Source: Rutpela maculata (taxonomy: Eukaryota; Arthropoda; Insecta; Coleoptera; Cerambycidae). Taken from it: a stretch of 64,000 nt of DNA. Numbering within the stretch: position 1 is the stretch's first letter; every line of letters starts with the position of its first letter. Positions 1 through 11,124 of the stretch are shown one piece after another. The translations under genes were made by a program, and so were the position numbers. The notes under the pieces are model-generated. The model did not search any database, was not told the origin of the DNA, and saw only the letters and a list, made by a program, of their open reading frames with translations. Location of the stretch: assembly GCA_936432065.2 (NCBI GenBank), contig OW386289.2, positions 89,091,736 through 89,155,735 on the forward strand. The letters are read 5' to 3'.

Positions 1-130
1 CGTCACACTTTCAACAAATTTTTTATTAACGATCAATTTTCAAGTCAAATGAAAAGTTTGGCAAAATTGAATATTTTAATGTATATTAATATTTATTAAT
101 ACAAAAATTTAGCTAAAAAACAATATCTAC

Positions 131-930
131 ATACCTCGTGCCTAGGTTTAATAAGTACCATCATTTTAATCAATTTCCAGGCCCGGTCTTAAAAATGTGG
201 CTGATGTGGTTCATCTAAAAGTATGTGATTTCTCCAATTAGTCAAATTGCTTCCAAAAAGGACAGAAATAAGTAGTCTAATTTGTGTTATCTAACTTTCT
301 CCCATTTAAAGTGTCCAACCTAAATATTCAGTTTAAGATCAATTTTAACGATAACTAATTTTTTCGAAATATTTTTAAAAGCCATCATATTCAAATGCAA
401 GCATTGAATTTAAAATAAATACAACATACGGATCTACGTCCTTTAGTGCTTGTTATTACGTAGATACTTCCATTTTATTTAATTTTCAAGCAATGAAAAT
501 ATCAAATTGTCACGGACTATGTCTATGATCTCCATAAATTCAACAAAAATGGATGAAATGTCTGAAAATTAAATAAAATGGAAGTACCTACATAATAACA
601 AGCACTAAAGGACGTAGATCCATATGTTGTATTTATTTTAAATTCAATGCTTGCAGTGAACAGGGTGGTTTTTAAAAATTTTCGAAAAATTTACAATTTT
701 CGTTAAAATTGATCTTAAACTGAACATTTAGGTTGGACACTTTAAATGGGGGAAAGTTAGGTAACACAAATTTGGCTACTTTTTTCTGTCCGTTTTGGAA
801 GAAATTTGACTAATTGGAGAAATTACATACAGAGGCAACTTTTTAGATGAACCACACCAGCCAAATTTTTAAGACCTGGCCTGGAAATTGATTAAAATGA
901 TGGTACTTATTAAACCTAGGCACGGTGTGA
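131..930. repeat. Foldback (palindromic) element, ~800 bp
   Basis: Two inverted arms of about 360 bp (131-489 and 563-930) flank a spacer of about 75 bp. The outer ends share GTGCCTAGGTTTAATAAG, and the similarity runs through to a shared segment near the centre (CCATTTTATTTAATTTTCA against its complement at 563). The arms differ by scattered substitutions and small indels, so the copy is not very recent. No coding capacity is visible. A MITE or foldback transposon is the simplest reading; I see no clear target duplication. Confidence 0.85.
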
Positions 931-1977
931 CAAAAATTTCAATTACTCAGGTTTTACCACCTATTTGTGTCCTATACAAATTTCAAATCAAGTTTTAGAT
1001 AAATCATACACAGGGTGAACTATCGTATACGAAGCAATCCAACACATTTTTTTGAAACCGTCCCTGGATTTTTTAAATTTTGGATATGTATGATGGTTAT
1101 TAGGCAACAGTGTACAGTACATTGTTGTAAAAAATGAGGCAAATCGGATTAACCGTTAAAATGTTATGACCAAAAAAATTTTTGGACAAAATTCATAAAT
1201 CACTCTGTATGATAGTAAAGAAAGGGGACAAACACTTTTTAATGGTCACTTGGTATTCGTCTTAGGTGCTTCTACTTAGGGTAGAAGTATGTACAGTTCC
1301 TCATGACTCACCCTGTATAGTAGAGACATATTTAAAATACTTGTAATATTTTAAAGAGCACGTGTATATTGGATAATGAACAGTCTACTTCTTTCCTATA
1401 GAAAGATCCACAATAGGAAACCGAAAATTTCATCATTTTCAATGTTCGAGCTGCTGTAATTTTAAAACACTTGTCCGTAAAAAAATTGTTTAAATAAGAG
1501 GTTTAGAAAATTTTGTTATATACAATATTTATAATAACTAAATACTATATTGAAATAATGGGTACAGAGATAATTGCAAAAATCTGCAAGCAAGCACAAA
1601 TTTTCACCTTTCTGTAAATCGCAAAGCATTAACAATAAAGAAAAATTGTTTAAAGAAAAGTTGGAACTTTTTTTAGTCACTACGATAGGTCATACCTAAT
1701 CTTAGAGTAGAACTCGCAGGAAAGGACATATCGAGGAAAATCAATTTTATTAAAATTGTGTATGCCTGTCTGTCTTGTAAGTACACTTATTATTGTTAGA
1801 CTAAATGCTTTGAATTAGTACATATAAGTTGTTGCTTAAATATTGTAGAATGCTTAAATAATTTATTTTTTTATTTTTTCTCTACGAGCGACATTCACGG
1901 TTTTAGAAATATACCGATCAAATGCAGTATACTCTTCGTTTTCGTATTTGCAAATAGTATAAAAAACACAGACAATA
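931..1977. other. Non-coding stretch, possible small ACAGGGTG-ended repeat
   Basis: No gene is visible. The segment 1010-1318 begins with ACAGGGTGAA and ends with the complementary TCACCCTGTA, so it may be a short non-autonomous element of about 310 bp. Beyond those tips I could not confirm that the ends match. Short reading frames here have no recognisable motif. Confidence 0.4.
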
Positions 1978-2540
1978 TTGTGTGTATCCGCTGAAACCGA
2001 ATCCGAAGTCAGAATTGTCAGATTGGTTCGTTTTTCACTCCTGACCTCCAAAAAACACCCACCCCAAAAATGGTCTGTCTGGAGGACCATACCAGTGGCA
2101 GTGTATCCTTATGTATTTGGTAAGCATACACTGGTCTGGTTCACTTTTTTTGTTTTGGGGGTTGGGGGTGAAAAACGACTGAATCTGACAATTCTGACTT
2201 CTGATTCGGTTTCAGCGGGTCAAAATACATAAGGATGCACTGATCTGGTCCACAGGCCAGACCACTTTTTTGTTTTGTTTTGGGGGTGTTTTTGAGGTTT
2301 GGTGTGAAAAACAAGCGACTCTGACAATTCTGACTTCGGATTCGGTTTCAGAAGGTCAAAATACATAAGGATATACTGGTATGGTCTGCAGGCCAGACCA
2401 CTTTTTTGGGGGTTGTTTTTTGGGATTAGAGGTGAAAAAAAAAAGTAATCTGACAATTCTGACTTCGGATTCGCTTTCAGCGGGTCCAAATACATAAGAA
2501 TACACTGGTCTGGTCCGCAGGCCAAACCACTTTTTTTTGT
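1978..2540. repeat. Tandem repeat of ~130-bp units, one inverted
   Basis: The string CTGACAATTCTGACTT recurs at about 2185, 2321 and 2450 (spacing 136 and 129 bp). Each time it is followed by GATTCGGTTTCAG, a segment with AATACATAAGGAT, and GGCCAGACCAC with a T-rich tract. A further unit at 1985-2100 is in the opposite orientation. Solo fragments of the same unit occur at 19790-19880, 24510-24540 and 58735-58760, so it is dispersed as well as tandem. The short reading frames across it are by-products of the repeat. Confidence 0.8.
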
Positions 2541-3313
2541 GTGTGGCTGTGTTATTTATATTACAAACCAATACTTTAATACTAATTAATTTTTACGTAT
2601 TTTAACATAATGGTACAGTTATTGCAATTACTTAATTGGGTGGATACAATCTGGGTCATAGAAATTAGGCACATTGTGCAACATGTTTTTATATACTTGA
2701 CTTTTTTTAATAGGATTTTTATTGATTTTCCTTATACAAAAGCTCTAATCGTCTTATTTTCATAATCCAAAATCTAACATTTCTGTATAGAAACTTGCCA
2801 ATTGTCTTTATTTTTATCACATCTGGAAATATTTCTGCCACAACACCTGACCGCTGCGTGACATCGCGCGGTTCTCGCATTGTTACGTCTCTCTTTCATA
2901 GTACCAATGAAATAAATGCAATAATTTTTTGACATGTACCCATATTTAAATAAAATAAAAGATATAAATTGGAAAATTGGGTATTTATGGTATTGTTATC
3001 GCCAATGCTTGATGGCACTTCAACAACCTGCATTATTTCTTGGTCCTGTCGTTAGTGCTGAATTCTCAATAGTTTTGGCAATGTTTACCTTGTTTTGTAA
3101 CGAGTTTTCAAGATAGCCTTCCGTTACACTTGTGGATCTCCAACCCTAGTGTCTCTTTAAGTCGGCCATATTTCTACCTCCTTCTATAAATAGGATGGCT
3201 GTAGTGCAGCGTTGCTTCTAACATTGAATATTGACAGTTGACGGAACTACAGTCTATGTAAGCCAAAATAGCATCTCCGGTAATTGTCTTGAGCCTTTTT
3301 TCTTGAACAATTG
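2541..3313. other. Non-coding stretch with a short dispersed repeat
   Basis: The segment 2835-2880 (CACAACACCTGACCGCTGCG, then a CGCGCGGTTC motif) resembles 34430-34475 (CACAACATCTGGCCGTTGCG, then CGCGCGGCTC), so it belongs to a dispersed repeat of unknown type. At 3170-3300 the minus strand has a short open stretch next to the transposon boundary at 3314, but I recognise nothing in it. Confidence 0.45.
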
Positions 3314-3699
3314 AAGAGCTAAATGGATAAAGGTGTTATGTCACAAAAACACGTTATTGAGTAATTTAACTCGAAAGTTTTTAGGCGAGAACTTTTTTGT
3401 TATAACGACTATATAGCTTGCATTTTGCGATGGTCTTGACATTTGATGTACTTTTCAGAGACAAATAACTAAAGTTGTCAGTTGTCATTATTTTCGAAAA
3501 TTTTAAAAAATTAATGTACATAACACCTTTTCCCGTTCATAAGTTTCTCTGAAATTAATAAGGAATTAGTGAATAAAAGTGTTAAGAAATTAAACATATT
3601 TTATTATTATTAAAACATTGTACAACTTTAGGTAGTCGAACAGTTCTACGGTTTTGAGCCACAGTTTGGTCATTTCCAAGTATGTTGTGATAATACGGC

Positions 3700-4458
3700 C
3701 TTACCATTCATTTATGGATGATAATTGTTCTTTAAGATTGGCCAGTTTTCCTACAATTAGGCTGCCCTTGTTTTCATTAAACACCGTTAGAGCAATACCG
3801 TCGGAATTTATCTTATGCATATTCCTTTTCTTTAAAATATCGACCTTGTAAAATGGAGTCATTTCATCTAGTGATGTAATAGTAGCACCCATAGGTGCCA
3901 TTTTATACCGTCGCGAAAATAAACCTTTTCATTGTTCAAGTTTTCCTTCCTGTTGTACAAATTGAGTTTTGAGGCAATTCCATCAATATCCTTGAAATGA
4001 TTCTTCATATCTATGACAACGGCGAGTTCTTAAAATTTCTCGATACTGGTCCGGAACGTAGATGTTTTGATGTTTCCTTAAAATTTTCTCGACTCTGCCA
4101 AAGTCTCCGTCTGAAACTAAATAAGAATGTCCCACCTCCGAAAATTTATGGTCGATAACTTTAAATTCTCTCTTTAAAATCAACAACTGGTAAAGTGTAA
4201 TGATATTGAAGTTTTTATTTTGTCCACCACAGGAGTCGGGCCATTTTATAATGTGATCGATCTTTTCTTGGAAATATTCATTGTAAATTTGTGAAAAGGT
4301 ATGTAAGCAACTAGCAACTTCTAGGCTTTCACGGCTGGCCATATCTTCAGTCCATGTGAAAAAGAACGTTTTTTTTTTCAGTATTCCTGAATGTAGGTAT
4401 GCCAAGGTTGTAAAACCACATTTGACGAAGGTAAAATGCTTTCGATGTACTTAATATA

Positions 4459-4526
<68 letters not shown>

Positions 4527-4551
4527 TAATTTTATATATAAATAAATAATA

Positions 4552-4582
<31 letters not shown>

Positions 4583-4770
4583 CAAATTATTTAAATTTTG
4601 GCAGCGGCATGGTTTGCTGAAGATCTAAAGTAAGAAAGCAAATCGTTCTATCTACTGTAACTTTTGCTCCGTCACGCTTTTGTTGTTCGAAAGCTAGTTT
4701 GTAATTTTCTCCGTATTCTTTAGTATTATTTCCAGCATCACATTTGGGAAAAAATGTGAGTCATTTCATG
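3700..4770 (-). pseudogene. DUF7869-type transposon protein, broken
   Basis: Read on the minus strand, 4735-4590 gives a segment ending FLTLDLQQTMPLPKF. After an interrupting (TA)n tract the same protein resumes at about 4435 with STSKAFYLRQMWFYNLG, then continues through 4405-3983 with DMASRESLEVASCLH, WPDSCGGQNKNFNI, FKVIDHKFSEVGHSY and DGDFGRVEK. This order matches DUF7869-type proteins as I know them: the TLPLP motif, the YNLG segment, the SD-C-GQN motif and the GHS-DxDFG motif. The frame shifts near 4020 and again near 3905, and the C-terminal part ends at about 3701. The gene is therefore dead: one microsatellite interruption, two frameshifts and no clear continuous N-terminal half. The family's role is not established; the GQN and DFG motifs suggest a nuclease-like fold, which is inference. 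Confidence 0.75.
4455..4582. repeat. (TA)n microsatellite inside the DUF7869-type gene
   Basis: About 128 bp of almost pure TA with one interruption (AATAATGTA near 4548). It separates two parts of a protein that otherwise read on from one another on the minus strand (PLPKF / STSKAFYL), so it expanded or was inserted within coding sequence after the gene decayed or as part of its decay. Confidence 0.9.
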
Positions 4771-5445
4771 ATCTCAATTAAACAATTTTGAATACCATGG
4801 ACGTAATTTCAGCATTTTTATTGGGTAGGCAGGGATTTTTCACAGATAACCCAATAAATGTAAGCATAGCGAACCCTGTAATTCTTAAACGATAACCTTA
4901 CAAACCCAAATGACCTTTGACTTGATTGGCGTAATTATCATACTTATTATTTTTTCCGCAAGAATTTCGGAATTCGCCAGATTTGCCTTAAACAATTTAA
5001 TGCTCTTTCAAAATATTGGGTGGGCCATACCAGATATCAGTTTTGCTCTTGTCATAAAAATGTCTACCAGCCCTCTTCTACTTGTCAGCATAAAAATGTT
5101 TGTACAAAAATCAACACCGCAAAGCGTCACTTTCCAGTATTTCTGATTTACAGACTAATTTGCTAGAATACTTTGGTAAATTCGTATTTTATTATTGCAT
5201 TTTATATTGATAATGTTTTGTTTTTAAAACATTATTAAAACTTGCCTGGGAAGAAATTGCCACTATGTGACTGATTTCTGCTGAATTGCCAAAAGGTATA
5301 AATGTGTTTACAGCAATTAGATACTCAAGTACCATCTCGACTCTTGTACCATCTCATACCATTTCGAAATTGAACGAAATGAATATATGGATTAAAACAC
5401 TATAAGCACTATTTCCAAATATCAGCCAATTTATAAACATCTTAC

Positions 5446-5506
5446 ATGATTCATGAAATCGTTTATTCATTGCCATTTGTAATATCAGTTTACTACGACT
5501 GGCCAT
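5446..5506 (-). CDS. Possible first exon of the element's gene
   Basis: On the minus strand an ATG at 5506 opens a 20-codon frame beginning MASRSKLILQMAMNKRF. It ends at a splice-donor-like GTAAGA at 5445. Position (upstream of the DUF7869 domain, inside the TIRs) fits a short first exon of the element's gene. No experimental or comparative support is available here. Confidence 0.35.
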
Positions 5507-5856
5507 TTTCACTATAATAGTAAGAAACACTTAACACAACTTGTCACATTAATGTCATTATAACATAACTTTAAAAGCAAAGTGTTTTGGATTAAAACAA
5601 TTTAATATCGCACAGTAATGGATAAAGGTGGTATGTGATCATGACACCTTTATCCATTAAATTATATAAAAACCATATGTACATAACCCTTTATCAAACA
5701 TTAAAACGCATTTAGGAAAGGTTTATTATCCCAAAAACTTATTGAAATGATAGATTATAAGTTAAAATAGTTTCTGTGTAGAAATCTCAAAATTTTCAAA
5801 ATTGTCACATAACACCTTTATCCACTTAGCTCTTCAATTGGTAGACATTTTCATAC

Positions 5857-5958
5857 CTTTGTCTTGACATGTCGGGCAATAACTGCATGGCAGCCTGAGT
5901 GGCCTTCAAAAATTTCATCGGGCATGTTTTCTATATCGCTATTGTTGCTACTTTCCAT
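5857..5958 (-). CDS. Possible first exon of an unknown gene
   Basis: Minus strand: an ATG at 5958 opens 34 codons starting MESSNNSDIENMPDEIFEG and rich in acidic residues and serine/asparagine. The frame ends exactly at AAAG|GTATGA, a strong donor match. It lies just outside the right terminal repeat of the DUF7869-type element, so either the element landed next to, or in the intron of, another gene, or this is part of an older transposon. No plausible second exon is certain; a short open stretch lies beyond the element at 3170-3300. I do not recognise the protein. Confidence 0.3.
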
Positions 5959-6774
5959 AATTTCGATTTAAAACCACTCTTATTTGGAAATCGTATAATA
6001 AATAATGACAGAACTAGGCGTTCTTAGTTGGTTGCTATGGTAGCATACGATTTTTTGATTATTTGATTAATCTGACATGTCAATGCCAATAAAAAACCTG
6101 TCACTTTCCAGACTAGTTTGGAAAAATATCGCTTTCGAAAAAAAGTCCCAAAAATGGATATATACTGTCGAAAAATGGTATTTACCATATACTTAATCTC
6201 AGTGGCACCACATTAAAGTAAGTAACTAACCGATCATAAAGCTCTAGAAAGTTTTGCTACTATTTTTTATTATTTAGTTAATAACTTAAGAATGCAACAA
6301 AGTAACATTTTTTTAATAATCAATAATTGAATAATTTTTCACTATAGTTATTCTCACAGCTATGCTTATTTCAAACATAAAGTTAATAGTGTCGGTCATG
6401 TATTTTTTGTCTTCACTCGTTATATAGAACGCTCGGTAATTTATACACACCCACCACAGATTTACATTTACAAGTCGATTCTCTTGCGTTAGCCCAAAGC
6501 TCTATTTCTACTTCTACTTCCCTGTTTGCTGGGTGGCAATCTCTAGTCTGTATCATTTAAAATCTATTCAATTATACGGTGCAATTGTATATTTTTAAAT
6601 AAATGGCTAGACAATAATATCTCCTGAGTGCTTATATAATTACAAATGAAACTTATCACTATTATACATGGGATGTAATGTTTTCACTCTCCTCTTTAGC
6701 TATTTTAACATACAGGGTCACATAGCACCTCAATACGCATCATTTTGACCCCATGTATTTTTATTTTTTATTTT
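5959..6774. other. AT-rich stretch, nothing recognised
   Basis: No reading frame with recognisable motifs, no clear inverted repeat and no tandem repeat seen. Confidence 0.5.
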
Positions 6775-6862
6775 AATTGCTTTATTTATATTAACGTCCT
6801 GGCGAAGTTTAGGTAAAGCTATTGCATCACTTAATCAAGACATCGAGATGATATACGGGCAC

Positions 6863-9800
6863 TAGGGTGGCCCATCTCTATAGGGGGTGAATTTTTTTTG
6901 CGTATTTTTTAAGTCTCACCCCACGAAAATATACTATTATACTAGGAATAATTTATGTCAAAGTTTCAGATAATTCGGTGAACGGTAACCCGTGCCGCAT
7001 TCAGGTAGAAATTTGTAGATAAGATTTTATTACGGTAATACACTTAAATTTTACTTAAAATACAAATATCTACCTCTTTTCTCATAATGTTTTATTGGTG
7101 TAATTATTTCCTAGAAATTATTTGTTTTGGAAGTTTGGAAATATAATGCACCTACGGTAGGTTTTTATGTCAGTTTGCAATTGTGTTTTACAGTGGTGAC
7201 ATTATAAGTTCTAGCATACGTTCCTTTTTGAAAAAACATTTAACGATGGCTGATGTTAGATCCTTACAAAAGGATACTTTCATTTACTTAGTTGGACACT
7301 ATTCGTCACAAATCATTGGCAATAAATTGCCGTCTAATAGACAAGTATTACAAGTGCTCTTTTATAACATTCGTGAAGTGAAGCTAAGTGTACATGAAAG
7401 TGCTAAATTAACAATAAAAGAGGTGTCAGTTTTTTGGGATAAAGCTCGCATTCCGACACGTCAGGATTTTCATTGTGTTAAACAACTAGATAAACTTTAT
7501 GCAGAGTGGAGGAACTTACAAAAATCGGCTAAAAGGGCCAGTGCGGGAGGTAAAGAAAAAAATTTCGCTGAAAAATTGGACGATCTTTTTGACATTTCTC
7601 ATGCAAATGTATTGGAGTTGATGAAAATAGATAGATAAGCAGTTTTTAATTAACCAAAGAAAAAAGGGACGTCCTGGATTTATGCATGGTATTGATTACC
7701 AACTTGCTTCTCAAGAAAAATCAGCTGAGGAGAAATTACAGAAATTATCCGAACGAATGCAACGAAGTCAACAAGAAAAAGCTAGATTAGAGGAAACAGT
7801 CACCTGTCCATCATCAAGTAGTAATTCAGCCGACTCCAACGAAAATGAAGATGAAATAATCGAAGCCCAAGAAGAGTTGTTACAAGACCAGCCTGGCCCG
7901 TCACAGCCAAAAAAGAGGAGATTGTATGGAACATGTAACATCAACACATCAAAAATAGCCGCTGCATTTGATGCTTGCAAAATAAGCGACAGGTATGGAG
8001 TCCATATTTTGACGGCAGTAGCAGAAGCACTAGGACATGACACCACATCTTTGTCCATCAGCAGAACCACACTTCAGTGCTCTAGACAACGCATCCGCGA
8101 GGAAAGAGCTGAAATATTAAAAACTGCCTTCGGTAATTCTGAATTGCCGGCCCCAGTCATCCATTGGGGTGGAAAACTTTTACCTTCTCTCACTGGAATG
8201 GGAAATATCGATAGACTTGCTATCTTAGTTACTAGTGGAGATATTGAACAACTACTTGGAGTATCAGCTTTGCCCAATTCAACTGGAAGAGAACAGACTG
8301 AAGCAGTTTATGATGTGCTTTGTGAATGGAATTTGGACGAAAAGGTAATAGCTTTGTGTTGTGATACAACAGCATCAAATATGGGTTATATAAATGGGGC
8401 AGCCACACTATTGCAACAAAAATTAGAAAGAGATATTCTATATTTTCCTTGTAGACATCATATTTTTGAAGTGGTTTTGAGAAGTGTGTTTGACACAAAA
8501 ATGCCTTCCTCATCTGGTCCAAATGTGCCACTATTTGAACGTTTTAGGGAATTTTGGCCTAAAATAGATCAAAATAAACTAAAAACTGGATTTCAGGTAT
8601 CAAAAATTAAACACATTTTACAACCAGTTAAAGCCGAAATTGTAAAGTTTCTAAATGCAGCTTTAACTTTACAACAGCCTCGTGATGATTATAAAGAATT
8701 TTTAATGCTTTCTAAACTTTTTGTTGAAGAAGAGCCCACTCACACGACATTCTATCAACCAGGGGCATTTCATCATGCACGTTGGATGGCCAAAGCCATT
8801 TACTGTCTAAAAATATTTTTTTTCCAAGATCAGTTCCAACTAACTAAAAAAGAAAAATAGGTATTGAAGATATATGTCTCTTTATTGTAAAGGTTTATGT
8901 AAAGGCCTGGTTTACAGCGTCATTTGCTAGTAAAGCACCGCTTCATGACTTAGACTTTTGTAAAGAACTCATTAATTATCAAAATATTGACAAAGAAATA
9001 TCTCAAGCCACAAGTAGGAAAATAGTGAACCATTTGTGGTACCTACCTTAATTCAGTAAATGTTGGCTTATCTTTCTTTGATGACGATATTTCAGTTACC
9101 ACTAAAATAGAAATGGTTAAAGCTTTGAATAGGAAAGCACCAAATCAAGAGGGTATTAAACGACTTATGATTAGTAACATTACTGACGTTGAAAACAAGG
9201 AAAATCAGGACTTCATATGCGAGAACACTAAACAGTTTTTTCAAAAATTAGGTTTGTCTATGGAATTTTTGGAAAATGATCCAACAACATGGAGGGAAAA
9301 TGAAAGTTATACCCGATGTTTCAATATTGTAAACAAAATTGAAGTTGTAAATGATGCCGCTGAGAGAGGAATCAAACTTATTACTGACTATAATGACATT
9401 TTAACAAAAAATGAAGACCAAAAACAGTTTTTACTCCAAGTTGTAAATGATTATAAATCACAGTTTCCAAATGTAAAAAAAGAAACCCTGTCGCATGCTT
9501 TGGCCTAGTGCAAAAAATATTGTTTTTATTACTATATGTCTTGTAGATTTAGGATAATATATTTGGTACTATGTATGAAAAAAACGTTTCATAATAAAAT
9601 ACACAAAGATAAAACGAGAGTTTTATTTCAAAAACTTCTAGTCTAGTTTTCTTAGACTACGAATTTACAGTAGTATGACACATGTCATAGTCACAACAGA
9701 TAATGTCTTTGATATTTTTATGACTTGATTAGTCATTCTAAAGATAAATGTTGCTGATTAGAAAAAAAAACAATGCATCAACCAAAGAATGTAAATAATT

Positions 9801-9959
9801 CCATTTACTTTTATTATTGCATAATAATGCATTCTGCGGCACCCCTTGCCTTCAATTTGCCTCAATAATATTTTGAGGGGACTGTTTTTTCTTCAAATGG
9901 AACCATTTTCAGGGGTGAGAAATAAAAAATTTCGATTTCGAAAAAGATGGGCCACCCTA
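6863..9959 (+). mobile_element. hAT-like DNA transposon, 3097 bp, with 8-bp TSD
   Basis: The ends are TAGGGTGGCCCATCT and its exact complement, 15 bp. They are flanked by a perfect 8-bp duplication, ACGGGCAC (6855-6862 and 9960-9967), the length typical of hAT elements. A shared TCTCACCCC motif lies just inside both ends. Between them lies one plus-strand transposase-like gene broken by frameshifts. Removing the element restores the 5S-like SINE, which confirms the boundaries. The perfect duplication suggests the insertion is younger than most neighbours, although the gene is already dead. Confidence 0.9.
7183..9508 (+). pseudogene. hAT-like transposase, frameshifted
   Basis: Three plus-strand frames read as one protein of about 750 residues: 7183-7638, 7682-8860 and 8862-9508. 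Visible motifs are CCDTTASNMG (near residue 226 of the second part, the likely first catalytic aspartate), CRHHIFEVVL shortly after, YQPGAFHHARWMAKAIY near its end, VKAWFTASFAS at about 8900, and NDAAERGIKLITDYN near 9370 in the C-terminal dimerisation region. I know this motif order from large uncharacterised insect transposase-like proteins; assignment to hAT also rests on the 8-bp duplication. Disruptions: a stop and frame change at 7636-7680, a frame change at about 8858, and one at about 9047. A coiled-coil-like, glutamine/glutamate-rich stretch lies at 7690-7800. It encodes no working enzyme as it stands. Confidence 0.85.
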
Positions 9960-10035
9960 ACGGGCACCCATCCAAGTGCCGGACTCAACCGGCGTGCCTT
10001 AACACGAGGCATCGATCGGCGGAGTTAGTCAAAGT

Positions 10036-10904
10036 CAAGTCAAAACAGATTTTATTCTTAATTTTAATACAACTATGTGCCTTGCCGGATCCTGGCCCGG
10101 AGACAACTAAACAATCACGGCACGTAGTGCTGTGGTGAATGTAAGGTTGGACGGATGCCTCGCTACTAAAACCGGTACTTCATGTATGTCATGCGAAATT
10201 TGTTAGTTTAGGAATTATTTCGTTTTTCATGTATTATTAGCAAAACTCCGATTTTTCCCACAAATCGTCATTTTGGCTATTAGTGCTAACGTGATGATTT
10301 TTTTAAGATCGTAAGATTTTTTTAAGATCGTAGAGGGCAATAGTGAGCCTATCATCTTGAAAAGTAATTTCTTTATTGGAATCGAAACTATTTGGAAAAA
10401 AATTAATCTTTTCAAAATTTTGTTAAAACAAACATTATTCCGTAACTTTACAACACTTTAGTGAAAAATAAAAGGATATGAAAACAAATTTAGCATCCGT
10501 CTTAAAGACCTCTACTTTATTGGCAATCAACCCGACAAATTTCATTCAGCTACTCCCGTGACTTCACATCGTGAATTTTGTGCAAAATGTAGAATGCGAA
10601 AATCCCACTTTTTTATTTTAATCTAAAATATTGTTCGTAAGGTGAGATAAGTTGTTGTGGGTGTCATTAGCACTCACAGGACAGATATTAAGATCGGTTA
10701 GTGTTAAGAAGAGACAAAATGACCAATTGTATCTACGCTCCCCCCATGTTCAGCTCCAATTGGTCGAGGTGGCAGTGTGTTATTTGACGTAGTACTTTCG
10801 CTCCCTTAATTTTACTGTAATTCTTGTTGTTTATCATCTGCTTTAAATGTTCTATTGTATTTTTGTATATTTTTTTTGTGTATTTTTTTAATATTACGGT
10901 GACG
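10036..10904. other. Non-coding stretch, nothing firm
   Basis: A GC-richer segment at 10080-10175 (TGCCGGATCCTGGCCCGGAG and following) may be another repeat. A direct repeat TTTTTTAAGATCGTA lies near 10300-10330. No gene recognised. Confidence 0.4.
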
Positions 10905-11120
10905 CACGAGAAAGCCCGATGCACCATTGCCATAGTTATTAGACTCCATCTGAACCAACGTTTTCTAGGCAGGTGGATTGGACGCGGAGGACCGCTAGTT
11001 TGGCCTCCGAGGTCCCCAGACTTGAATCCAGTTGACTTTTTTATGTGGGACTACTATAAATAACTGATGCACCGCAAAGAATATTCTTCTTTACAAGAAT
11101 TGCAAAGAAAAGAGACGGAT
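10905..11120 (+). pseudogene. Tc1/mariner-type transposase C-terminal fragment
   Basis: The plus strand reads HEKARCTIAIVI, GRWIGRGGPLVWPPRSPDLN and PVDFFMWDYYK, then, after a stop at 11063, LMHRKEYSSLQELQ. The WPPRSPDLNPxD motif is the region of the third catalytic acidic residue in IS630/Tc1/mariner transposases, and the tail after the stop still follows the family pattern. The N-terminal DNA-binding part and the first two catalytic residues are absent, and no terminal repeats were found, so this is a short remnant. Confidence 0.8.
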
Positions 11121-11124
11121 AGGA

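Larger units (their letters stand above)
3314..5835 (-). mobile_element. Degenerate TIR element with DUF7869-type gene, ~2.5 kb
   Basis: Terminal inverted repeats of about 30 bp (AAGAGCTAAATGGATAAAGG at the left, its near-complement at the right) bound the element. A CAATTG hexamer lies outside each end and could be a 6-bp target duplication; because it is a palindrome it could also be part of the repeat. The element carries a broken minus-strand gene of the DUF7869 type at 3700-4770 and a possible first exon at 5446-5506. The terminal motif GGATAAAGGTGTTATGT recurs in both orientations near each end. DUF7869-type proteins are widespread in insects, often in repeated copies; transposase function is inference. 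Confidence 0.65.
6775..10035 (-). mobile_element. 5S-rRNA-like SINE, split by an hAT insertion
   Basis: Joined across the insertion (minus strand 10035-9968, then 6862-6775), the head reads CCGATCGATGCCTCGTGTTA, AGGCACGCCGG, then CACTTGGATGGGTGCCCG. This resembles the internal promoter region of 5S rRNA (GTTAAGC... and ACTTGGATGGGTGACCG). The 3' part ends CCAGGACGTTAATATAAATA, the same tail as the tRNA-headed SINE at 34565-34865. A 5S-derived SINE (SINE3-like class) is my reading. The insertion at 6863-9959 destroyed it. Confidence 0.6.
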
